Positions 1 through 8,700 of a DNA stretch of 16,807 nucleotides are shown in pieces. The position numbers were made by a program, and so were the translations under genes. The DNA comes from Chloroflexota bacterium. Its GTDB lineage: Bacteria > Chloroflexota > Anaerolineae > B4-G1. The stretch lies in assembly GCA_024232355.1 (NCBI GenBank), contig JAAEPW010000725.1, positions 1 through 16,807 of the forward strand, in the 5' to 3' direction. How positions within the stretch are numbered: the stretch's first letter is position 1; the number at the start of each line of letters is the position of its first letter. The notes beneath the pieces were generated by a model that searched no databases, had not been told where the DNA came from, and saw nothing but the letters and a program-made list of their open reading frames with translations.

Positions 1-2038
1 TCTTGACCTGGTGGTCTACGCGCCCTAGAAACTCAATATTACCGTCCGGCAGGTAGCGGGCCAGATCTCCTGTTCTGTAGAGGCGGCTACCGGCTCTTGA
101 GGCAAAGGGGTTAGGCACAAACCGACCAGCCGTCAGCCCGGATCGATTCAAATAGCCACGCGCTACCCCCTCGCCGCCAACGTATAGCTCGCCAACCATA
201 CCAACTGGTACCGGATGCAAGTGAGTGTCGAGCAAGTAGACCTGCATATTGGGTGTGGGGCGACCTATGGGCACCGACTCGGCCTGGCTTGGGGATTTAC
301 AGTCATACACACTGCTCCAAACCGTGCCTTCTGTTGGGCCATATTCGTTAAACAAAGAAACGCGAGGGAGCAATGTGTTGTGACGCTCAACCAAGTGAAT
401 TGGACAAGACTCGCCAGCTACTATGGCACAACGAAGGCCAGCAAAAAGCTCCGGGGTTAGCTCTGCTAATATCAGTCCATAGAGGGATGGCACACACGAC
501 AAATGGGATACCGGATGTCGAGCCACCAAAATCGCCAGGTGAGGAACATTATGCCAAGAGTCCTCTGGCGGAAGTACAAGTGTACCTCCCTCACACAATG
601 TCCAAAAGATGACGTGCACTGAGCTATCGAAAGCGAGTGAAGGGAGCAAGAGATAACCGGTCACAGGCTCATCATAGTAAAACATACGCGCGCTTGTTGA
701 GTGAACCAGGTTCCGGTGGTTAACGAGCACGCCCTTTGGTCTACCCGTTGAACCTGAGGTATAGATTGTGTAGGCCAGGTTGTCAGCCATTACCCCAGTA
801 GTAGGATTATCTTCACTCTCTCCGGCAATACTGCCCCACTCGACGTCCAGGCAAACCACCCGCGCCTCGTGTTCAGGCAATCTCTCCACCAGCCGATCCT
901 GCGTCAACACCACTGGCGCCTGGCTGTCCGCCAACATAAAGGCCAGCCGCCGCTGGGGATACGTTGGATCCAAGGGTACATATGCCCCCCCGGCCTTGAG
1001 GATACCCAGGACTCCCACCATCATCTCCGGCGAATGCTCCACACAAATAGCAACGCGTACTTCTGGTCCCACGCCTAGCTTGCGCAGATAGCGTGCCAGT
1101 TGATTGGCCCGGCAATTTAGTTCCCGATAAGTCAGATACTGGTCTTGGCTGTGTTCTGAGCCTGGCTCAGAACACACCACCACCGCCACTGTGTCCGACA
1201 CCCGCTCCACCTGCGCCTCGATCAACTCGTGGATGCACTTTTCCCGCGGATACTCTGCTTCAGTAGCGTTCCACTCCACGAGCATCTGATGCCGCTCTGC
1301 ATCCGTCAACATCTGCAACTCATGGAGCGACGCATTCGTATCCTCCAATCCTGCCTGCAATACGCTCACAAAATGTCCCACAAAACGCTCGATGTTATCC
1401 CGGTTGAACACACTCTTATTGAACACCACACATCCCGATATCCCATTGGGCTCTTTGACGAACGTCAGGGTAATGTCATTCCTCACCTCGGGCATGTCAC
1501 AGTGAATGCCCTCCAGGACTAGGGCAACATCGAACAGTGGACACTTGTTCTCCACATCCTTCAACCCCAGATCCCGCACGAGGCGATCGAAAGGATAATC
1601 CTGCCTGGCATAGGAATCCAACAGGGACTGGCGGACATTCAGAAGGAATTGCCTAAACGTGAATTGGTCATACACATCATCCACGATCACCAGCACATTG
1701 GGCAAGGGGCAAGGATCATCGCCTGGTCTAAGTGCAGGACTTCCCACGACAATGGAGGTACTGCCCGTATACTTGTGCAGACAAATCTTCAGAGCTGCCA
1801 TCAGGGTTGCATAAAGCAAGAAAGAATCGCCAGATGTCAATTTGGTCAGCTTTTGGTACACCTCGTCAGGCAAACTTGTACTCACGGCATCCGTTTTCCC
1901 GGGATAGTTTTCTGGCCTCGGAAAATCTGGCCTGAGATTGGAGCGTGCCATTTCTTTGGATAGCTTGGCCAGCCAATAATCCCTGTCCTCTATCATCTTT
2001 CGATCTAGGATAGTCACATTTGATCTAGTAGGACTCAT
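1..2038 (-). CDS. NRPS, half-C then A domain, 3' end outside window
   Basis: An open frame of 679 codons runs from the ATG at 2036-2038 to the left edge without a stop, so the protein is partial at its C-terminus. Residues about 15-250 match only the C-terminal lobe of a condensation domain (DYWLAKLSKE, VVGSPALRPGD, RQDYPFDRLV, then the linker ending VEWNATEAEYP). The N-terminal lobe with HHxxxDG is absent. An adenylation domain follows: LTYREL, GGAYVPLDP, the P-loop YTSGSTGRPKG near residue 426, FNEYGPTEGTVW, YRTGDLARYLPDG, and GRVDHQVK at the edge. The specificity residues I read are D-S-H-S-I-A-E-V-W; I cannot assign them to a known amino acid. The start is supported by a strong GAGGAG five bases upstream, 28 bp after the radical SAM gene. 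Role: activates and loads an unknown amino acid as the last enzyme visible in the operon. The thiolation domain should lie beyond the edge. Confidence 0.93.
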   Translation of the reverse strand, partial: MSPTRSNVTILDRKMIEDRDYWLAKLSKEMARSNLRPDFPRPENYPGKTDAVSTSLPDEVYQKLTKLTSGDSFLLYATLMAALKICLHKYTGSTSIVVGSPALRPGDDPCPLPNVLVIVDDVYDQFTFRQFLLNVRQSLLDSYARQDYPFDRLVRDLGLKDVENKCPLFDVALVLEGIHCDMPEVRNDITLTFVKEPNGISGCVVFNKSVFNRDNIERFVGHFVSVLQAGLEDTNASLHELQMLTDAERHQMLVEWNATEAEYPREKCIHELIEAQVERVSDTVAVVVCSEPGSEHSQDQYLTYRELNCRANQLARYLRKLGVGPEVRVAICVEHSPEMMVGVLGILKAGGAYVPLDPTYPQRRLAFMLADSQAPVVLTQDRLVERLPEHEARVVCLDVEWGSIAGESEDNPTTGVMADNLAYTIYTSGSTGRPKGVLVNHRNLVHSTSARMFYYDEPVTGYLLLPSLAFDSSVHVIFWTLCEGGTLVLPPEDSWHNVPHLAILVARHPVSHLSCVPSLYGLILAELTPELFAGLRCAIVAGESCPIHLVERHNTLLPRVSLFNEYGPTEGTVWSSVYDCKSPSQAESVPIGRPTPNMQVYLLDTHLHPVPVGMVGELYVGGEGVARGYLNRSGLTAGRFVPNPFASRAGSRLYRTGDLARYLPDGNIEFLGRVDHQVK
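1151..1175. repeat. Perfect 25 bp palindrome inside an A domain
   Basis: The arm GTGTTCTGAGCC is followed by one central base and its exact reverse complement. It falls in frame in the half-C NRPS (about residues 288-296, CSEPGSEHS), in the loop between AVVV and LTYREL at the front of the A domain. Related sequence occupies the same loop in the other two synthetases of the window. Confidence 0.85.
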
Positions 2039-2043
2039 TTTAA

Positions 2044-2049
2044 CTCCTC
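2044..2049 (-). promoter_or_regulatory. Shine-Dalgarno for the half-C NRPS
   Basis: GAGGAG on the minus strand, followed by TTAAA and the ATG at 2038. It lies in the 28 bp gap after the radical SAM gene. It supports this start, and therefore the claim that the protein really begins with a half condensation domain. Confidence 0.7.
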
Positions 2050-2066
2050 TTCAACGGCGACAGCCT

Positions 2067-5000
2067 TCAAAAATTGAAATTTGCATCTGTGGCTATATTG
2101 GTCGCCCAACTATGTTTCTCTTCCGCGCTGCCCAACGCGATGTCTCCGAGTGGGACGTCAGGATCCTTGCTGGCCTCCTCCAGAATGATTAGCAGGCAAG
2201 AGACCAGTTCTCTAACGATCTCCTGCCCCAACAAGCTCTGCCTATATGAGAATCGCACGTCGACATCACCCTTATTTTCAACCACCTCTAGAATCAGGGC
2301 CATCTCTTTGCCGATTGTCGGGTAAAGCTCCAGCGTTTCTCCTAACCCAGTCCCCTCTCGTTCTTGTTCCAAGTCGCAAAACTCGTATCCCACATCAAAA
2401 GCAGGACACAGAATATCACGCCCCATCATTTGCAACGGATTGGTCAAGACGTGAAAAGCGTACAAATGATGTTCTGCTGCCTGCGTGATCTTGTAACGAA
2501 CGTTTTGGACAAACTCTCGAAAACCCATGTCCCAAGACGGGTACACCCTTAATGGAAACACTCCTTTTCCGCGAATGGCCGATATAATCGCCATGTCTTG
2601 TAACCCATTTAATCGCGAGAGCAAAACACTGTACGCTGCCAAAATGACATCGGGCAAGTCCGCTTGACAATCTAACTGTAACCTATTCAATACTGATTCC
2701 TTGACTCCACAACGTGTCAAAGCCCATCCCCTATCCGTGATCCTATGTGCATCACGTTCGATTCCTATGCTTGATTCCAGTGCATCCTGGCAGAATTCCT
2801 GCTGGCAGAACCGTTTCGCAGCAACGTAGCGCTCGCAATCCTCCAGAATTGCCTCTACCTCTTGAGTCAAGCAACCCGCTATTGCTTCGACGAGTTCCTC
2901 CACATCCGATCTGTCTTGATACTTGAAACGTATCTTGATGCACGAATTGGAGAGAATGGGCACTATTTCCAACACGTACGTTCCTCTTGGCCCACTCTCG
3001 TCCACCACAAACCCCTGTGGAACCCACTCATCACCTCCAAGCCATGGCTCATCTACAAGGTATTCAAAGTTCAGCAGTACCCATCTCTTTTCTGCAGCAC
3101 TTTGTGACCAAGGGGCTTCAGGTTCTACATTGTCCCAAGGGATTCTCCTCAAAACCCGTCGTATTTCAAATAGATCAGAAAGGCCATTATCTCCAACATC
3201 CTTAGGAGACAACTGGACTGTGTGCATCAACACACCCACTGTGTCCTCCAAGTCCCTAACGAAAGTCCTACAATCGACGGTTACATCAACACCGATATTT
3301 TCTCTCCCCCTCGCCTTTACCAGACTTTGCAGGAACCCATTCACAAGCACTTCGGTTTTTGTCAAATCACATTCTACCAAGATCTCGGACAACATTCCCC
3401 GTACAGGACTCTTCTCAAACAGTACGGCGACTGTCTTGGTCTTCCAGTTCTCGGCCCCAGCCTGACCATCAATCACACTACCTCCCTGAGCGCCGAGGCG
3501 AGATGATAGATCGCGTGGCGGGAATTCTCTTTTTATCGAAACACTCTTGGCTGCCAATTCGCTGATGAGTTGCGTATATGTCTTTTGCACTGGGCGCAAT
3601 GATATCTCTTTTCCTTCATACAATTGCTCATAGATTCGAAACAAGTCCTCAAGAAGAAGCACCACACCCTTGCCATCGGCCACGGCTCGATGCACGAGCA
3701 CGAGAATGTCACACGATTGCTGTCCAGTTTCGATGAGCGCAACTCGTATGGATCCGCCTCGTCCAGGACGCATCTCTGCTGATAGTCTCTCTATGATCCG
3801 GCGTCGCGTGATGTCAATCTCGGTCACATGTTCTGCTCGACGAGGATATACAAACACAATCTTGTTACCTTGGTGTTCAGCCTCCTCCGGGGTCGGAACG
3901 TACTCACCCTCGTGGAAACGCACTTGTAGTACGTCGTTATTCTGAATGAGTTGGTCTATGGACGCGGAAAGCGTGGTTTCGTCCAGATTTTTCTTGACCA
4001 AGACGTGATAGCACAATATGGAAGCTGTGTTCGATATTCCTTCCGCAGTCTGCTGTCTCCACTCTTGTGAAAAGACTGGGACAGGATATTGAGACAGATG
4101 AGTCCTGCCCCTATGTATCCGAGTTCCCTCGTACACCTCGTGTGCCAGCGGGTGTAGTAGGTGCCACCTGTTCTCGGCTTGATAACGCTCTGTCATTGTG
4201 TACATATTGGGCAAACCAAGTTCGGCTGCAAATCTGGAGATCCTCTTTAGCCTATCATATGTCTCCCTCCGTGTCGGTCTGCGGTCTTTGATCTCCCATT
4301 GCCTAAACTTGATGACTCTGTTCACATCCTCAGGGTATAGAGAGCAACCTGTATACAGTCCTGACCCCACCTGACCATGAGGATGGTAGCAGTAAGGATG
4401 AGCCTCCAACTCGTAGATGTATCGATGGTGCTCCCGAATAAAGTCAAGTGTCCGTTGAAAGTCTGCCTCTGTTTCCCCTGGAAAGCCAACGACCCAGTAA
4501 GTGGTTGTCCGTATTCCCGCACTGGCCAGGGATATCAAAGCCTCAGATACGATCTCAGGAGTCGTCCCTTTATCCATCAAATTCAATACGCGCGCAGAGC
4601 CACTTTCCACTCCCAATCTCGCACGATAGAGACCTGAGCGTGCCCAGAGCCTCACCCTGTTGCGATCTGTGACAAGTTTGTCCGCCCGTAGATATCCATC
4701 ATAGAGTATATGAGCTTCCCTCCTAATCAATTCGTGTGAGAACTCTATGATGTATGGATTCATCAGTGAATCAGCCAGAAGGAATGTGTTGTTTCCATAC
4801 TTCTGAGCAAGGTCCACAAGCTGTTCTACAAACACATCCGCTGGCTTTTTGCGGTATTTTCCCCATTGCAAGGTTTCGGAACAAAATCGACATTGGAAGG
4901 GACAACTGCGGCCTCCCTCAATGCTCAGATGATAGTAGAATTCGAGATCCAAATCCGAAAAATCGGGAATGCAAGACTTGCTCAGATCCAGAGTTGTTCC

Positions 5001-5690
5001 CCCGATGTCGGCAATGGATGCTATGCGTTTGTTGCTAAGCTCTCCTCGAAGAAGCTTGAGAAAGAGATGTTCTCCTTCGCCAACGACGATATGATCAACA
5101 AAGGGGCACTCTTCAAGGAGTGTTTTCAGGTTATCCGATCCTGGCGCGAGGTCATCAGCAAAAACACCACCCCCCATGACGGTAACGATATGGGGATGTC
5201 TTTGTTTAATCTTTTTCAAGATGAATAGGGATGACGCCAGCGAGGTGGTATAAGTGCTTGTCCCGACGGTTTCAAAGTCCAACAAATCCAGGCAGTCAAT
5301 CAGTTCTACGAGCCTTGCAAAGTATGCTTCGACTATTGAGATCAGGGACCGAGTAATATCACTGTTGTACATGATTTCGTGGGTTGGGGCTATGAGATCG
5401 AGTATTCTCGAGCACGTTGCGTGGTCAGCTCCATTCGCGTAAGCCAACATATGAGCGTTGAGAATCGGCCATAGCTTTGAGTAGCCATCATTGATGGAGA
5501 GATCTTGCAGTTGCTGCAATGCTGCAAAATACTGATGGTGCGTTCCCCATAGACCAGGGTCTGTGTTGAAATCAAGACATGTAACGGAATAACCGTGCTG
5601 TTCTAGAAAAGATTTGAGTACGGCGATACCCAGCGGCGGGGTCCACGGCGTAAAGAAGGGAGGCATTATAAGCAGTATTCTATTACTCAT
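2067..5690 (-). CDS. B12-binding radical SAM enzyme fused to C and half-C domains
   Basis: The protein has 1207 residues, far longer than the roughly 450-650 usual for stand-alone cobalamin radical SAM enzymes. Residues 1-215 form a B12-binding domain (PPLGIAVLKSFLEQHGYSV, VMGGG, VVGEGEH). Residues about 250-470 form the radical SAM core, with C263-x3-C267-x2-C270 for the 4Fe-4S cluster, then GVESGSARVL and VVGFPGETEADF. From about 535 to 950 lies a divergent NRPS condensation domain (VPVFSQEWR; HRAVADG at 667-673 in place of HHxxxDG; DCRTFVRDLEDTVGVLMHTVQL resembling the latch region). Residues about 960-1190 repeat only a C-terminal condensation lobe. The protein ends in what looks like the C-A linker. 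Family knowledge: such enzymes commonly C-methylate unactivated carbons using methylcobalamin. Inference: it modifies a carrier-bound peptide, recruited by its C-like domains. It lies 26 bp after one NRPS and 28 bp before the next. The ribosome site is weak (GGGG ten bases upstream). The exact reaction is unknown. Confidence 0.92.
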   Translation of the reverse strand: MSNRILLIMPPFFTPWTPPLGIAVLKSFLEQHGYSVTCLDFNTDPGLWGTHHQYFAALQQLQDLSINDGYSKLWPILNAHMLAYANGADHATCSRILDLIAPTHEIMYNSDITRSLISIVEAYFARLVELIDCLDLLDFETVGTSTYTTSLASSLFILKKIKQRHPHIVTVMGGGVFADDLAPGSDNLKTLLEECPFVDHIVVGEGEHLFLKLLRGELSNKRIASIADIGGTTLDLSKSCIPDFSDLDLEFYYHLSIEGGRSCPFQCRFCSETLQWGKYRKKPADVFVEQLVDLAQKYGNNTFLLADSLMNPYIIEFSHELIRREAHILYDGYLRADKLVTDRNRVRLWARSGLYRARLGVESGSARVLNLMDKGTTPEIVSEALISLASAGIRTTTYWVVGFPGETEADFQRTLDFIREHHRYIYELEAHPYCYHPHGQVGSGLYTGCSLYPEDVNRVIKFRQWEIKDRRPTRRETYDRLKRISRFAAELGLPNMYTMTERYQAENRWHLLHPLAHEVYEGTRIHRGRTHLSQYPVPVFSQEWRQQTAEGISNTASILCYHVLVKKNLDETTLSASIDQLIQNNDVLQVRFHEGEYVPTPEEAEHQGNKIVFVYPRRAEHVTEIDITRRRIIERLSAEMRPGRGGSIRVALIETGQQSCDILVLVHRAVADGKGVVLLLEDLFRIYEQLYEGKEISLRPVQKTYTQLISELAAKSVSIKREFPPRDLSSRLGAQGGSVIDGQAGAENWKTKTVAVLFEKSPVRGMLSEILVECDLTKTEVLVNGFLQSLVKARGRENIGVDVTVDCRTFVRDLEDTVGVLMHTVQLSPKDVGDNGLSDLFEIRRVLRRIPWDNVEPEAPWSQSAAEKRWVLLNFEYLVDEPWLGGDEWVPQGFVVDESGPRGTYVLEIVPILSNSCIKIRFKYQDRSDVEELVEAIAGCLTQEVEAILEDCERYVAAKRFCQQEFCQDALESSIGIERDAHRITDRGWALTRCGVKESVLNRLQLDCQADLPDVILAAYSVLLSRLNGLQDMAIISAIRGKGVFPLRVYPSWDMGFREFVQNVRYKITQAAEHHLYAFHVLTNPLQMMGRDILCPAFDVGYEFCDLEQEREGTGLGETLELYPTIGKEMALILEVVENKGDVDVRFSYRQSLLGQEIVRELVSCLLIILEEASKDPDVPLGDIALGSAEEKHSWATNIATDANFNF

Positions 5691-5716
5691 ATCAGGAAAA
5701 CCCCTATCTCGTACTC

Positions 5717-8700
5717 TTACAATCGAAAGTCGAATTGCGCAAATTCCTTGGCTCGAAGGCTGGAAGCATCCTCGACAAGACGACTCGGCTCATCCCCCGA
5801 AAGCGGAATATCGAGCAGTAACTGTTCCGGGCATGCTACGATCTCCTCTAGCATCACTTTGAAATGATTCAGCATCCGAGTGATCGTGACGGCGTCAAAC
5901 AAGTGGGTGCTGTACTCCAACGTCCCTAGCAACCCTTGCTCTGTGTCTCTCATAGAAAGGATCAGATCAAAAGATGATTTTCTGCTATCCAGATCCAATC
6001 CACTTAAGGTCAGTTCTGGTAGTTCCAGTTCCGGCATCGGTGCATTCTGAAAAACGAACACCACCTGACATAATGGATTATAACTCGTATCTCGCTTCAG
6101 ACGCAGTTCCTCTACCAACATTTCAAAAGGCAAATCCTGATGGGCATACGCATCCAACGTCACCTCACGCACCCGACCCAGCAACTCCCGGAACGTGGGA
6201 TTGCCCGACAGGTCGGTGCGTAGTACCAGAGTGTTTACGAAGAACCCAATCAAGCCTGTGATCTCGCTCCGATTGCGGTTGCCGATCGAACTTCCCACTA
6301 CCGTATCCTCCTGACCTGTGTAGCGGTACAGCAATGTCTGGAACGCCGCCAGCAGCGTCATGAACAGGGTGACCCCCTCACGCTGGCTTAATGTCTTTAA
6401 CGCCTCGGTCAACGTCATGGACAGTTCAAAGGTTTCCCCTGCACCACGAAACGTTGGCGTCGGTGGTCGGGGCCGGTCGGTTGGCAGTTCCAGCAGTTCA
6501 GGCATCCCGTCAAGTTGCTCCTTCCAGTAGGAAAGCTGCTCCTCCAACACCTCTCCCCGCAGCCATTCACGCTGCCACACCGCAAAGTCCGCGTACTGGA
6601 TGGGCAGTTCAGCAAGCGGTGAGGGTTTTCCCGCCGTGAAGGCTTGATAGAGCACCCCCACCTCCTGGATCAAGACCCCCATAGACCAGCCATCGGAGAC
6701 GATGTGATGCATTGTCAGCAGCAACACGTGTTTCTTCACATCCATCCGCAACAAGGTGACCCGCAGCAATGGGCCTTGTTCCAGATCGAAGGGTCGCCAG
6801 GCTTCCTCGGTAGCCAGCCTCCGCGCCTCGGCTTCCCGTTCGATCTCAGGAAGCGGACCCATATCCACCACTGGTAACGGCACGGGCAGGGCCGGAGCGA
6901 TGGCCTGAATCGGCCGTCCATCCACTGCCACAAAGGTAGTCCGCAAGGTCTCGTGCCGCCTCACGATTTCGTCAAGTGTCTGCATCAATGCGGCAACGTC
7001 AAGGGGGCCCATCAGGCGTGTGGCATTGGGTGCGTTGTAGGCGGGATTGTCCGGTACCAACTGGTCCATAAACCACAGCCGCTGCTGGGCAAAGGAGAGA
7101 GGTATCTCTTCCTCGTGGACCACAGGCGCCAGAGGAGGCACCTGCAATCCCTGCTCCGCCCGACGAGCCGTCCGGATGCGCTCGGCTAGATCGGCGACAG
7201 AGGGTTCCTCGAACAACGCCTGCAAGGGCAACTCGACCTGGAAGACATCGCGCACGCAGGACACGACCTGGGTTGCCAGCAAGGAGTGACCGCCCAGATG
7301 GAAAAAGTTGTCATAGATACCGACCTGTTCTATACCTAGAATCCTGCACCAGATTCCCGCCAGCATTTCCTCGACCAGCGTGCGAGGAGCCACAAAGTCG
7401 TTTGCCAGATCAGGCTGTTCAGTGTCGGGCGCGGGCAGCGCGCGGCGGTCCACCTTGCCATTGGGCGTCAACGGCAGCGCTTCTAGCACCACAAAGGCCG
7501 CAGGTACCATATAGTCGGGCAGTTGGGATTTCAACGCACTGCGTAGCTCAGAGAGGGCAGGCGCTTGCCCCTGGTTGGGGACCACGTAGGCCACCAGGCG
7601 CGCACCGCCAGGTCTGTCCTTCAAAGCGACCACCACCGTCTCGCGTACCGCCGAGTGTTGGCTCAAAACAGTTTCGATCTCTCCCAACTCGATACGGAAA
7701 CCGCGCACCTTCACCTGGTGGTCTGCACGTCCCAGGAACTCGATGTTCCCGTCCGGCAGGTAACGCGCCAGGTCCCCCGTCTTGTACAGTCGCGTGCCTG
7801 TCTTTTTCTCCTTCTCGTCGGAAAAGGGGTTTGGAATGAACGCCTGTGCTGTCAGTTTGGGTCGGTCAAAGTAGCCCCGTGCCAGGCCATCTCCACCGAT
7901 GTATAGTTCGCCTGGCACCCCGATGGGCACTGGAGTGAGGTGGTCGTCCAACAGATACATCTCTGTGTTGGCAATCGGACGCCCGATGGTGATTGGGACA
8001 CCGGCTGTTTTCACCTCGTAGATGGATGACCAGACGGTCGTCTCTGTGGGGCCGTACATGTTCCAAAGCGCTGCACTTTGTCCCATCAGTTCGTCGGCCA
8101 GTACCGACGGGAGCGCTTCTCCGCCGCAAAGGATTCTCACGCCATCGCTGCCCTGCCATCCCGATTCCAGCAGTAGCCGCCAAGTCGCTGGCGTGGCTTG
8201 CATCAGCGTCGTGCGAGAAGTGGCCAACACTTTCATCAGCCGAACTCCGTCAGCAGCCACGGCACGGTTGACCAACACGACGCGAGCAGCAACAGCCAGG
8301 GGGAGGAACAGTTCCAGGACCGCAATGTCGAAAGATAGTGTGGTCACGGAGAGCAGGATGTCCTGCTCCGTCAGTCCAGGTTGCTGGCGCATGCTCTCTA
8401 AAAAGTTGACGGCGGCTCGTTGGAGAACCTGCACACCCTTGGGCTTTCCTGTCGAGCCCGAGGTGTAAATCACATAGGCCAGGTTGTCGGCAGTTGCTCC
8501 ACTGATGGGATTCTCTTGGCTCTGTTGAGCGATGGTTTCCCAGTCTGTGTCCAGACACACCACCCGCGCCTCGTGCTCCGGCATCCTCTCCACCAGTCGC
8601 TGCTGCGTCAATAGCACCGCTGCCTGAGAGTCCTCCAGCATCAGGGCTAACCGTTCCTGCGGATACGCCGGGTCCAGTGGCACATATGCGCCCCCAGCCT

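Noticed and set aside
2923..3465. Plus-strand open frame of 180 codons
   Set aside because: It is opposite the condensation-like part of the radical SAM fusion, has Ser/Thr-rich low-information sequence, and shows no ribosome site or known motif.
7273..7839. Plus-strand open frame of 188 codons
   Set aside because: It lies opposite the A-T region of the Gly synthetase, is rich in Pro, Arg and Ser as expected for antisense shadows, and has no recognisable domain.
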